A model generated the notes under the pieces. That model saw only the letters and a list, made by a program, of their open reading frames with translations, was not told the origin of the DNA and did not search any database. Below are positions 26,587 to 34,573 of a stretch of DNA of 64,000 nt, one piece after another (the first letter of the stretch is position 1; each line of letters begins with the position of its first letter). The stretch covers positions 8,644 through 72,643 of the forward strand of contig DIVW01000001.1 in the NCBI GenBank assembly GCA_002428365.1. The letters run 5' to 3'. The DNA comes from Propionibacteriaceae bacterium UBA6122 (GTDB lineage Bacteria; Actinomycetota; Actinomycetes; Propionibacteriales; Propionibacteriaceae). The position numbers were made by a program, and so were the translations under genes.

Positions 26587-28152
26587 GTGAGCCTGCTCTT
26601 CCGAGACTACGCTGGCACCCCCAAGGCATTCGACGAGGTGGTGGGGGCTGAAGGCGTCCGGGTGGCCTACGGATCAGTATTGCGACAGTTGGCCAAGCTG
26701 GACGCCGAGGAGGTCCGGTCCCGGGCCGAATACCTGAAGTCGACCTATCTCGATCAGGGAGTCACCTTCGATATCGGAGGTGAGGAACGGCCATTTCCCC
26801 TCGACATCGTGCCGCGAGTGCTGCTGGCAAATGAGTGGGCCGATGTTGAGGCTGGAGTCGCTCAGAGGGTGCAGGCTTTGGAGGCCTTCCTGGCCGATGT
26901 CTACGGTGAAGGCCGGGCCTTCCGCGACGGAGTGATCCCGCGAAAAGTAGTGGTCACCTCGCCGCATTACCACCGAGTGATGGCTGGAGTTCGGCCGCCC
27001 AACGGCGTCCGGTGTCATGTTGCTGGCATCGACTTGGTGCGTGACGAAGTTGGCCGGTTTCGGGTGCTCGAAGACAACGTCCGGGTGCCTTCCGGGGTTT
27101 CCTACGTGATGACCAACCGGCGGGCGATGTTCTCTGCGCTGCCGGAGGTGACGAGCCGACATCGGATCCGTCCGGTGGAGGGGTATCCGCTGCAATTGTT
27201 GGCCGCGTTGCGGGCCGCAGCGCCATCAGGGGTGAAGGACCCGACCGTGGTGGTGCTGACCCCGGGCGTCTTCAACTCCGCCTACTTCGAGCACGCGCTG
27301 CTCGCGCGCATGATGGGTGTCGAGCTAGTTGAGGGCCGAGACCTGGTCTGCCACAACGGCCGGGTGTCGGTGCGCACCACCCAGGGGCTCCGTCCGGTGC
27401 ATGTGATCTATCGCCGCGTCGATGACGAGTTCCTCGACCCCGCGCAATTCCGCTCGGATTCGATGATCGGCTGTGCGGGCTTGATCACCGCAGCCCGGGC
27501 AGGCAACGTCACCATCGCCAATGCCGTGGGCAATGGAGTGGCCGACGACAAGCTCGTCTACACCTACATTCCTGACCTGATCCGTTACTACCTAAGTGAG
27601 GAGCCCAAGCTCGCTAGTGTCGACACCTGGCGGCTGGAGGAGCCGGCACATCGTGAAGAGGTGCTTGATCGGCTGGATGAGTTGGTGCTCAAGCCGGTGG
27701 ACGGCTCTGGTGGCAAGGGGATTGTGATCGGTCCCAAAGCCACCCCCAGGCAATTGGACGCCCTGCGGGCGCGGATTATGAAAGACCCGCGTGGCTGGAT
27801 CGCTCAACCGGTGGTGCAACTGTCCACGGTGCCGACCATGATCGACGGCAAGATGGCGCCGCGCCATGTGGATTTGCGGCCCTTTGCGGTGAACTCCGGC
27901 GACGACGTGTACGTGCTGCCCGGCGGGCTAACCCGAGTGGCGCTGCCCGAGGGCGAGCTAATCGTCAACTCCAGTCACGGCGGTGGGTCGAAGGACACTT
28001 GGGTACTGGCCCGCGACGGCGTCCGGGGCAAGCGCCGCCGCCGCCGCACCCGGGATTCGGTGGCCTCGGTGCCGTTGGGTGGCCTGGGTGAGGAGCGGCT
28101 GGCCGAACAACAAGCGCAGCAACAGCAGACGCGGGTCGAGCGGCCATGCTGA
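26587..28152 (+). CDS. Circularly permuted ATP-grasp protein (type 2)
   Basis: Predicted ATP-dependent carboxylate-amine ligase of 521 residues. Recognisable blocks are FPLDIVPRVLLANEW, FRVLEDNVRVPSGVSYV, the YRRVDDEFLDP segment, and the Gly-rich nucleotide loop KPVDGSGGKGIVIGP, followed by HVDLRPFAV. The family is always found beside alpha-E and transglutaminase-like genes, as here. Aravind and co-workers proposed that the set makes or modifies a peptide, but the product is not known. GTG 26587 is chosen over an upstream TTG. It overlaps the next gene by 7 bases. Confidence 0.88.
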   Translation: MSLLFRDYAGTPKAFDEVVGAEGVRVAYGSVLRQLAKLDAEEVRSRAEYLKSTYLDQGVTFDIGGEERPFPLDIVPRVLLANEWADVEAGVAQRVQALEAFLADVYGEGRAFRDGVIPRKVVVTSPHYHRVMAGVRPPNGVRCHVAGIDLVRDEVGRFRVLEDNVRVPSGVSYVMTNRRAMFSALPEVTSRHRIRPVEGYPLQLLAALRAAAPSGVKDPTVVVLTPGVFNSAYFEHALLARMMGVELVEGRDLVCHNGRVSVRTTQGLRPVHVIYRRVDDEFLDPAQFRSDSMIGCAGLITAARAGNVTIANAVGNGVADDKLVYTYIPDLIRYYLSEEPKLASVDTWRLEEPAHREEVLDRLDELVLKPVDGSGGKGIVIGPKATPRQLDALRARIMKDPRGWIAQPVVQLSTVPTMIDGKMAPRHVDLRPFAVNSGDDVYVLPGGLTRVALPEGELIVNSSHGGGSKDTWVLARDGVRGKRRRRRTRDSVASVPLGGLGEERLAEQQAQQQQTRVERPC

Positions 28153-29066
28153 GCCGGATCGCGGAATCTCTGTTTTGGATTGGTCGCTATCTCGAGCGAG
28201 CCGAAGACACCTGTCGAATCGTCGAAATGCACCTGCAGTTGCTGGTGGACGACCCAACGGTGGACCAGGACGATGCCGCTATCACGCTGCTGGCAGTGAT
28301 GGGGGCGCCCTCGGTGGAGGTCGCCAGCACCACGGAGGTGCTGCGAGCTCTCTGCTATGACCCGGTGTCGCCGGCTTCGGTCGCGGCCACCTTGGGCGGT
28401 GCGCGGGAGGCAGCTCGACGGGCGCGGGAGACAGTCTCCAGCGAGGTGTGGGAAGCGATCAACACCACCTGGAACTCAGTCAAGGGCGGCCGACTGCAGC
28501 GGATGCGTCCCACTGCGGCCTTCAGGCTGGTGCGGGAACGGTGTGCCGTAATCACCGGCACAGCGGACCAAACGATGAGCCACGATGAGGGCTGGCTTTT
28601 CCTGACTTTGGGACGCAGTGTGGAGCGGATCGACATGACCGCCAGGCTGATCTCGATTGCTCAGGTGGCTGGCACCCAGAGTGCTTGGAGCAATGTGCTG
28701 CGCGGCTGCGGAGCTCACCACGCCTTCGTCCGGTCATATGGCGGGGTTACCACCGATCGGGATGCGGCCGAGTTCGTGTTGCTTGACCGGCTCTTTCCGC
28801 GCTCGGTCGTGCACAACTTGCGCGGCGCCGAGGCAGCCCTGGGCGCCCTTGACCTGGCCGCCAGCACTCGGGGCTATGAGGACGAGGCCACCCGCCTGCT
28901 TGGTACGGCCCGGGCTTCGCTGGAGTATCGCGACCCGGACCGGGTTCTCGACGATCTGCCGCAGCGGATGGCTGAATTGCAGCGCACCTGCAACAAAGTC
29001 AGCCAGGCGATCACCGAGCGGTACTTCAGTGGCTCCACCGCGGCCAGTTGGAGTGGAGGCAACTGA
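28146..29066 (+). CDS. Alpha-E domain protein
   Basis: All-helical protein of 306 residues of the alpha-E family (DUF403). The N-terminus MLSRIAESLFWIGRYLERAEDTCR is the family hallmark. It has no known catalytic motif and probably works with the ATP-grasp protein encoded just before it. It overlaps both neighbours (7 bases upstream, one base downstream), so the three genes form one translational unit. Confidence 0.9.
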   Translation: MLSRIAESLFWIGRYLERAEDTCRIVEMHLQLLVDDPTVDQDDAAITLLAVMGAPSVEVASTTEVLRALCYDPVSPASVAATLGGAREAARRARETVSSEVWEAINTTWNSVKGGRLQRMRPTAAFRLVRERCAVITGTADQTMSHDEGWLFLTLGRSVERIDMTARLISIAQVAGTQSAWSNVLRGCGAHHAFVRSYGGVTTDRDAAEFVLLDRLFPRSVVHNLRGAEAALGALDLAASTRGYEDEATRLLGTARASLEYRDPDRVLDDLPQRMAELQRTCNKVSQAITERYFSGSTAASWSGGN

Positions 29067-29911
29067 TGGGCAGACAGCTTCGGGTCGTTCACCACACCGG
29101 CTATCACTACGCGGGCCGGATCGGTGCCTCCCACAACGAAGCGCGGATGACGCCACGCGCCACCCGTGAGCAGTTCGTTCAAGCCACTCGGCTGGATATC
29201 ACTCCGGTGGCTTGGACCCATTCCTTCGTCGACTACTGGGGCACTCAGGTCACCGCCTTCGAAATCGCCGAGCCGCACACCGATCTTGAAGTGGTGGCCA
29301 CCAGCACGGTCGATGTCGGTGACCGGCTTTCAGTCGGCTCCAGAGTGGCGTGGGATGAGATCCGGGAGGTGAAGTTCGTCGATCAACAGGTGGAGATGCT
29401 CACCATCGTTGATCACGTTGATCCCGGATCGGAAATGCGCCGGTGGGCGCTGGACGCAGCCCGTCAGGCCGACTGTCCCGCCGATGCGGTGACGGCCATC
29501 ATCGGCCGAATCCGGGATCGGGTCGCTTACGTCCCGGGCTCTACCGAGGTCAGCACCAGGGCGAGTGCGGTGTGGGACCGGCGTGCTGGAGTGTGCCAGG
29601 ACCTGGTGCACTTGGGCCTGGGCGCTCTGCGGACGGTTGGAATCCCGGCTCGCTATGTTTCCGGCTATGTGATGCCTTCGGCGACGCCGGTCGTGGGCGA
29701 GGGGCAAACTGCCGAGTCGCACGCCTGGCTGCAGTATTGGGATGGCGCCTGGGTTGGCGTTGATCCGACCAACGACAGCGCGCCGGGTGACTTCCACGTT
29801 GAGGTCGGGGTGGGCCGCGACTATTTCGACGTCCCGCCGCTGAAGGGTGTCTATGCCGGATCGCAGGCATCGGATCTCTTCGTTGAAGTCGAAATTACCG
29901 TGCTTGCTTGA
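29066..29911 (+). CDS. Transglutaminase-like cysteine protease family protein
   Basis: The 281-residue protein has an N-terminal beta domain (YHYAGRIGASHNEARMTPR) and a transglutaminase-like core with the full catalytic triad: C177 in RAGVCQDL, H219 in ESHAWLQ, and D233 in GVDPTND. No signal peptide is present, so it is probably cytosolic. In this operon type the enzyme is thought to cleave or cross-link the product of the ATP-grasp protein, which is inference. The 3' end overlaps the convergent flavoprotein gene by 17 bases. Confidence 0.9.
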   Translation: MGRQLRVVHHTGYHYAGRIGASHNEARMTPRATREQFVQATRLDITPVAWTHSFVDYWGTQVTAFEIAEPHTDLEVVATSTVDVGDRLSVGSRVAWDEIREVKFVDQQVEMLTIVDHVDPGSEMRRWALDAARQADCPADAVTAIIGRIRDRVAYVPGSTEVSTRASAVWDRRAGVCQDLVHLGLGALRTVGIPARYVSGYVMPSATPVVGEGQTAESHAWLQYWDGAWVGVDPTNDSAPGDFHVEVGVGRDYFDVPPLKGVYAGSQASDLFVEVEITVLA

Positions 29912-30977
29912 TCGGGCCCAGGTCGGCGGCGAGATGGTCGGCGGCCAGTTTCCCGGTAAGGACTTGGGTCCAGGCATCCGGTCCACCCGGTGACCAGGCT
30001 GAGGCGACCACGACTCGTGGCAGGGACGGTTCCAACTTCGGCAGATCGAGCAGCGTTCGCCACCCACGCCACATCGGGCCACCTGATGGTGATGCCCACA
30101 GCTGACGGGTGAGCTTCTGATCGGCGCGCTCGTGCGTTAGGTCGGCGTGGGTGAAGGGGCTCACTGTGCTGATCACCGCTGCTGGCGACAGCGATCCGGC
30201 GGTGGTGCTCAGGCGTGGACCGGAACGGATTTCGAGCACCTCTTCGCCCAGGTGCATTTCGCCGCCGAGCTCGCGCAGTCGGGAGATCAAGGCGTGGGTC
30301 AGGGCACTGGGAGGCTGCGGCTGGCCAGCCGCATCGACAAGGCGCCAGCGTCCCTGCTCGCCTTCAACTGCGAATCGGTAGGCCTGCCAGGCCGGCAGCC
30401 ACTGCGGACGCTGACCTAGCCAGGCGGCGAGATTGAGCACGATCTCGCCAAGCTCGACAGAAGGCAGTGCCGCAGCCAAATCGGCCAGACTGTATTTCAC
30501 CTGTAGGGAGTGCTGCTCGGGCGCCGTCAGGCTGGTTCGGGAGAACGGATGGTCCTGGCCGAGGTAGGAGACCACCCGGGACACTTCGGCTAGCCGGCCC
30601 AGAAGCTCATTCCAGGCAGTGGCCGCGTCCTCGCCCAGGGCGGCGGTGATGGCGTCGAGTTGGCCCAGGCGATCTGTGGGCAATTCGATGGTGCGTCCGT
30701 CAGCAAGGCGGTGCTTGGCCGGCGGTGCCGGGCGGACCTCCAAGCCGCGCTCGGCCAGCACGCTGGTCAGGTCGGCGCCGGTGTCGAAGAACAACTTCTG
30801 CCAGGCGGGTAATCCGGTGAAGGTGAGCCGGTCGGCTTCGGTGGACAGGTCCTGGTCACTGAACTCGGGGTCGACCTCGATCACCACCACCGGGTGGCCG
30901 AGGCCGCGGAGCCTCGTGGCCGCGGCCAGGCCGGCCAGGCCAGCGCCGACGACAGCTATCAGTCCTTGGCCAGCCAT
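29895..30977 (-). CDS. FAD-dependent amine oxidase/desaturase-like protein
   Basis: Predicted flavoprotein of 360 residues. The dinucleotide-binding motif VVGAGLAGLAAATRL starts at about residue 9 and is followed by the usual VVVIEVD strand end. The middle and C-terminal parts resemble the short phytoene-desaturase/protoporphyrinogen-oxidase-like group (AAVISTVSPFTHADL; GPDAWTQVLTGKLAADHL). The substrate is unknown. It overlaps the upstream DUF4126 gene by 19 bases, so the two are likely co-transcribed. Confidence 0.8.
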   Translation of the reverse strand: MAGQGLIAVVGAGLAGLAAATRLRGLGHPVVVIEVDPEFSDQDLSTEADRLTFTGLPAWQKLFFDTGADLTSVLAERGLEVRPAPPAKHRLADGRTIELPTDRLGQLDAITAALGEDAATAWNELLGRLAEVSRVVSYLGQDHPFSRTSLTAPEQHSLQVKYSLADLAAALPSVELGEIVLNLAAWLGQRPQWLPAWQAYRFAVEGEQGRWRLVDAAGQPQPPSALTHALISRLRELGGEMHLGEEVLEIRSGPRLSTTAGSLSPAAVISTVSPFTHADLTHERADQKLTRQLWASPSGGPMWRGWRTLLDLPKLEPSLPRVVVASAWSPGGPDAWTQVLTGKLAADHLAADLGPIKQAR

Positions 30978-31540
30978 GCGCGCAGTGCCCGCCAGCCCTT
31001 CCTCATCCGAGTGAAGGCGAAGATCAGCAAAATGATCGTGGCCAATAGCACAACCGCGGCGATGATCGCGGCCGGCACGGGGTAGAGCACCGCGAGTGAG
31101 GCCACCGACACCACTGCGACGTCGCCGGTAAGGGAGGCTCCGATGTTGGTGAGAGGTTCGGGGGAGGTGTTGATCGCTATTCGAAGCCCCGCCTTGACCA
31201 GATGGCTGACCAACGCTGTGACCCCGCCCACCGCAGCCAGCGCGAGAGTGGGCAGATCACCGCTGGCTCCGGCGATGAGCGCGCCGATGACTGCGCCAGC
31301 GATGGGCCGGATGAAGGTGGAGACGCCGTCCCAAACCGAATCCAGGTAGGGAATCTTGTCAGCGAAGAACTCCAGGCCCGCCAGGATCCCCACCACGATC
31401 AGCACATCGGTGCGCTGCAGACCGAGGGGCACCTCGGCGATGCCAGCGAACCGACCGAGCAGACCGAGCACTAGAACGGTTGCATAGGCGTTGATGCCAC
31501 TGGCCCAACCGGAGGCGAACGTGAGCGCGACCAGATCCAT
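30959..31540 (-). CDS. DUF4126 membrane protein
   Basis: Predicted integral membrane protein of 193 residues with about five hydrophobic segments. The start ALTFASGWASGINAYATVLVLGLLGR, the middle FFADKIPYLDSVWDGVSTFIRP and the repeated Gly/Ala helices are typical of DUF4126. Function is unknown. The ATG at 31540 is chosen because the longer frame covers the divergent SOS-controlled promoter region. Confidence 0.85.
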   Translation of the reverse strand: MDLVALTFASGWASGINAYATVLVLGLLGRFAGIAEVPLGLQRTDVLIVVGILAGLEFFADKIPYLDSVWDGVSTFIRPIAGAVIGALIAGASGDLPTLALAAVGGVTALVSHLVKAGLRIAINTSPEPLTNIGASLTGDVAVVSVASLAVLYPVPAAIIAAVVLLATIILLIFAFTRMRKGWRALRAWLAKD

Positions 31541-31547
31541 GCCGCAG

Positions 31548-31553
31548 AGCCTA
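31548..31553 (-). promoter_or_regulatory. -10 element for leaderless DUF4126 gene (TAGGCT)
   Basis: TAGGCT lies 7 bases before the ATG, with no ribosome-binding site between them. Confidence 0.5.
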
Positions 31554-31635
31554 GCCCGGCGGTGCGGCAGGACGGCAAAACGGCGGCGTGGCTGGGTTGA
31601 CGGGACGCCCTGAGGCGTGAGTATTATGGAGCTAA

Positions 31636-31651
31636 TCGAAAAGATGTTCGA
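31636..31651 (+). promoter_or_regulatory. SOS box (LexA operator) upstream of HEPN-dinB
   Basis: TCGAAAAGATGTTCGA differs by one base from the actinobacterial LexA consensus TCGAAC-N4-GTTCGA. It lies 56 bases before the HEPN gene start and heads a two-gene unit ending in dinB, a classic SOS gene. LexA itself is outside the window. Confidence 0.75.
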
Positions 31652-31691
31652 TAACGCCGGGTGGGTGTGGCTGAGCTGGGGAAGGCTCGCT

Positions 31692-32159
31692 GTGACGCTA
31701 TTGGCGGTCGAACCGGTGCCGGCGTGGATGCTCTTCGACCCAGCATCCGCGTCGGCACCGGCTAGGACGGGCGGAGGTGCGCCGAAGGTGGAGGATTTGC
31801 TGGCGCTGGCGCGATCATCCCTGGCCTGCGCCGAAGCCGCTGAAAGGTCCGATGTCCGGTTCATGCATGCCTTGACGTCCACAAAGCGTTCGACGGCCGC
31901 GCTGTTGGCCAGTGGGCGGCTGGGCGTCACTGCCGAAGTTGATGCCGATATTTGGCTGGCAATGACGCGACGAGCCCCGGAGCTGGCTGAGTGGGCGGCC
32001 TACTTTGCCGCCGCGGCGGCAAAGGCTCGCGGCGCCGAGCTCGGGCAATACCTGATCAGCGCCCGGGAGGCTGATGACCTGGTGCGTGATGCGCGAGCGT
32101 TTCTAGTGCTGGTGTTGGCCCGCCTGCGGCGCCGCGGCCTGGCCAGTGGCGTCGGCTGA
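31692..32159 (+). CDS. SAV_6107-type HEPN domain protein
   Basis: Predicted small helical protein of 155 residues. The core from about LLALARSSLACAEAAER to READDLVRDARAFLVLV matches the SAV_6107 HEPN family commonly found before dinB in Actinomycetota. The Rx4-6H catalytic motif of HEPN RNases is not seen, so nuclease activity is doubtful. GTG 31692 is chosen because GGGAAGG lies 6 bases upstream and starts further upstream would overlap the SOS box; ATG 31728 is another option. It overlaps dinB by one base. Confidence 0.75.
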   Translation: MTLLAVEPVPAWMLFDPASASAPARTGGGAPKVEDLLALARSSLACAEAAERSDVRFMHALTSTKRSTAALLASGRLGVTAEVDADIWLAMTRRAPELAEWAAYFAAAAAKARGAELGQYLISAREADDLVRDARAFLVLVLARLRRRGLASGVG

Positions 32160-33334
32160 TGGCCGTGTTGATGCATGTCGACATGGATGCCTTCTATGCC
32201 GCGGTCGAAATGCGTCGGCGGCCGGAGTTGGTGAGGGCGCCGATGTGGGTGGGTGGCCAGATTCGCGGCGTGGTGCTGTCGGCCAATTACCCGGCGCGCT
32301 CGTTTGGGGTCCGGGGCGGGATGTCGGTGGCTCAGGCGCGCCGGCTGTGTCCGCAGGGTGTTGGTGTCCGGCCCGACTTTGCCAGCTACTCCGAAGTCTC
32401 GGCGGGGGTGGCCGCAATTCTGGCCACAGTCTCGGCGAAAGTGGAGATGGCCTCCATTGACGAGGCCTATCTCGATCTCACTGACGTGGTGGGCGCCCAG
32501 GATCAGGCGGCCGACATCGGGCAGCGAGTGCGCGCCATGATTTGTGATGAGCAGGGCATCACCGCTTCGGTGGGTATCGGTCCGAATCGATTGGTTGCCA
32601 AGATGGCCTCAGTGGCGGCCAAGCCTGATGGCTTGATTGAGATTCGACCGGCTCAAGTGGTCAGCTTCCTGCATCCACTGCCAGTGGAGCGATTGGTCGG
32701 GGTGGGGGATTCAACTGCAGCTCGATTGCATCGCCTTGGGGTGGTCACGATCGGAGATCTGGCTCAGTGCTCTCGGTCGGCTTTGCGGCAGGCCCTTGGT
32801 CGTCAGTCAGGGGAGCTGTTGGCCGAGCTGGCCTGGGGTCGTGACGGCGGCCGACGCTGGTCACCTCCGGGGGAGCGAGGGGTTGGCGCGCAGGTGACTT
32901 TTGGCACTGACATCGGCGACCTCGGCGGCGTTCGCGCAGAAATCCTGCGGGTATCGGACAAGGTGGCCGCCCGGATGCGGGCAGTTGGGGTAGTCGGACG
33001 CACGGTGACTCTGAGTCTAGGCTTCGCAGATTTCACCGTTCGTTCCGGATCGTTGGCGCTGAGTTCGCCAACTGATTCGTCCGCGGAGGTCTATGCCGCG
33101 GCCCTGCGATTGCACTCCCGGATGGTCGGCAAGCCGGTGATCCTGCGTCGGGTCGGCGTTCGGGTTACTGGGCTGAGCCAACGGAATCAGGTATGGCGTC
33201 AGCCCACCCTTGATGAGTCCGAGGTTGACTGGGAGGCTGCCGAACTGGCCGTTGACAAGCTCAATAAGGCCTTCGGTCCGCGATCGGTTCAGCGAGCGGT
33301 ACTGGCTGGACGCAAGCGTGGACTGAGCATCTGA
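32159..33334 (+). CDS. dinB: DNA polymerase IV
   Basis: Y-family translesion polymerase of 391 residues. Catalytic carboxylates are in HVDMDAFYAAVE (D8, D10) and SIDEAYLDLT. F12 and Y13 sit at the steric-gate region. The thumb and little-finger domains follow. Near the C-terminus RQPTLDE could be a degenerate clamp-binding motif; there is no terminal QLSLF-type peptide. Together with the SOS box and the overlapping HEPN gene this forms a DNA-damage-inducible unit. Confidence 0.95.
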   Translation: MAVLMHVDMDAFYAAVEMRRRPELVRAPMWVGGQIRGVVLSANYPARSFGVRGGMSVAQARRLCPQGVGVRPDFASYSEVSAGVAAILATVSAKVEMASIDEAYLDLTDVVGAQDQAADIGQRVRAMICDEQGITASVGIGPNRLVAKMASVAAKPDGLIEIRPAQVVSFLHPLPVERLVGVGDSTAARLHRLGVVTIGDLAQCSRSALRQALGRQSGELLAELAWGRDGGRRWSPPGERGVGAQVTFGTDIGDLGGVRAEILRVSDKVAARMRAVGVVGRTVTLSLGFADFTVRSGSLALSSPTDSSAEVYAAALRLHSRMVGKPVILRRVGVRVTGLSQRNQVWRQPTLDESEVDWEAAELAVDKLNKAFGPRSVQRAVLAGRKRGLSI

Positions 33335-33417
33335 GCTAAGGCCGGTTTTGTTCCGAAAAGCCTCTCCTGCGCCTAGACTGACCATATTGTCAGCGGGTAT
33401 AGGCAGGGGAGGTGGTC

Positions 33418-33792
33418 ATGGCGCTATCGGAAAAGGAGCAACGGCTCCTTGAACAGATGGAAGCGGCCTTGGCGGCTGAGGATCCTCGCCTGGCGAATGC
33501 CCTGCGAGGTAGTCAGCGTCGCTGGTACCAGCGACGGATCGCCGTCGCGGTGGTGGTGTTTGTCATTGGTGTCGCCACCCTGATCATTGGCATGGAAATT
33601 CATCCCTTAGTCAGCGTGCTGGGGTTTGTGGTGATGCTGGGTGCAACCGTGGTCGCAATCACGGCCTGGCAGCAGCCCGGCGGCGTTGACGATCCGCGGG
33701 TTCACGATCCGAAGCCGGGCGGTAAGTCGGAGCGCGACTTCACTGGGCACCCCGACGAGCGTCGGCGGCGGCGAGATGACGATCCGAGCTAA
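33418..33792 (+). CDS. DUF3040 membrane protein
   Basis: Small protein of 124 residues. It starts with the DUF3040 signature MALSEKEQRLLEQMEAAL...EDPRLA, followed by two membrane helices (about residues 42-60 and 64-85) and a charged C-terminal tail. In Actinomycetota this gene usually lies just upstream of mraZ, as here. Function is unknown. The ATG at 33418 has GGGGAGG upstream; a GTG two codons earlier is less likely. A strong terminator follows. Confidence 0.9.
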   Translation: MALSEKEQRLLEQMEAALAAEDPRLANALRGSQRRWYQRRIAVAVVVFVIGVATLIIGMEIHPLVSVLGFVVMLGATVVAITAWQQPGGVDDPRVHDPKPGGKSERDFTGHPDERRRRRDDDPS

Positions 33793-33818
33793 CGGCTCGC
33801 AGTAGTTCCAGTCCTTAC

Positions 33819-33848
33819 GGGGCGGTGGTTATCCACCGCCCCGTTTTT
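33819..33848 (+). terminator. Rho-independent terminator before the dcw cluster
   Basis: A perfect 10-bp stem (GGGGCGGTGG with CCACCGCCCC) around TTAT is followed by GTTTTT. It isolates the DUF3040 gene from mraZ. Confidence 0.93.
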
Positions 33849-33930
33849 GTGCGCCGGTAGACGGGGCGCTCCAACTGGCCCTCGGCGGGGTGAGGAGGCC
33901 GGTGGAGGAGAGGGTGAGGAAAACCGCTCA

Positions 33931-33978
33931 ATGGGGTGGTAAGTGGAGGAAAGTGGAGTATGGTGGCGGCAAGTGGAG
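33931..33978 (+). promoter_or_regulatory. MraZ operator boxes
   Basis: AAGTGGAG occurs exactly at 33941, 33951 and 33971. Related G-rich units at 33931 (ATGGGGTGG) and 33961 (TGGTGGCGG) complete a 10-bp register, one helical turn. MraZ is known to bind such direct repeats just upstream of its own gene, so autoregulation is expected. Confidence 0.75.
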
Positions 33979-34000
33979 GAGAGCGAAGGAGGTCGGCGCC

Positions 34001-34429
34001 GTGTTTCTGGGCACCTACACACCCAAGCTCGACGACAAAGGCCGGTTCTTTCTGCCCGCAAAATTCCGTGAGCAGTTGGCCACCGGCCTAGTCATCACCC
34101 GGCAGCAGGATCGCTGTCTGGCGATCTGGCCGACCGAGGCGTTTCTGGCCGAAGTCGCCAACGCGGCAACCGGGCCCTCCACCGTCCGCGGAGTTCGGGA
34201 TTACCAGCGCATGGTGGCCTCGGGTGCTTCGGACGAACTGCCGGATAGTCAGGGCCGGGTGGGCATCCCGGCGCCGCTTCGGGCCTACGCGGGGCTAGCG
34301 AAGGAGATCGTCGTAATCGGCGCCTTCAACCGCCTCGAGGTATGGGACGCAGTGGCTTGGGCTGAGTATTCGGCAGCACAGGAAGAGGCCTTCGCGGCCT
34401 TGGATGAGGGCACGACGGAGGCCGGATGA
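34001..34429 (+). CDS. mraZ: Transcriptional regulator MraZ
   Basis: AbrB-fold DNA-binding protein that controls the division and cell-wall cluster. The 142 residues hold two repeats, each with the DxxGR signature: KLDDKGRFFLPAKFR and DSQGRVGIPAPLR. GTG 34001 is chosen because VFLGTYTPKLDDKGR is the standard N-terminus and GAAGGAGG precedes it; an extended frame would translate the operator repeats. Its stop lies 14 bases before a large RNA-type hairpin. Confidence 0.95.
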   Translation: MFLGTYTPKLDDKGRFFLPAKFREQLATGLVITRQQDRCLAIWPTEAFLAEVANAATGPSTVRGVRDYQRMVASGASDELPDSQGRVGIPAPLRAYAGLAKEIVVIGAFNRLEVWDAVAWAEYSAAQEEAFAALDEGTTEAG

Positions 34430-34443
34430 ACCGGCCGAAGTCT

Positions 34444-34543
34444 GATTCGTGCGGTGCGGCTTCAATCCGCGTCCACCGTTCCCCTGGCGCACCTTCCCCG
34501 GTGCCAGGAGCGGTGCGCGGATTGAAACCACGGCGCACGAATC
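34444..34543 (+). promoter_or_regulatory. Long structured RNA element, mraW-motif candidate
   Basis: A 100-base rod-like hairpin lies between mraZ and rsmH. Four perfect helices stack: 10 bp (34444-34453 with 34534-34543), 11 bp (TTCAATCCGCG at 34461 with CGCGGATTGAA ending 34526), 5 bp (34474-34478 with 34511-34515) and 6 bp (34483-34488 with 34503-34508). No T-run follows, so it is not a simple terminator. Its location matches the mraW RNA motif described by Weinberg and colleagues in Actinobacteria upstream of rsmH (mraW); agreement with the published consensus is from memory. Confidence 0.7.
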
Positions 34544-34573
34544 ATCTGAGTCGGAATCTTTGATTGGACGAAC

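Noticed and set aside
31617..31691. Earlier starts (GTG 31617, ATG 31626) for the HEPN protein
   Set aside because: They would place the SOS box inside the coding region; GTG 31692 has a better ribosome-binding site.
33890..34000. Extended N-terminus for MraZ starting at 33890
   Set aside because: It would translate the MraZ operator repeats; the GTG at 34001 has a good ribosome-binding site and gives the normal protein.
34461..34530. CRISPR-like sequence: GGATTGAAACC resembles the end of many CRISPR repeats
   Set aside because: It occurs once, as one arm of an inverted repeat, with no direct repeats, spacers or cas genes.
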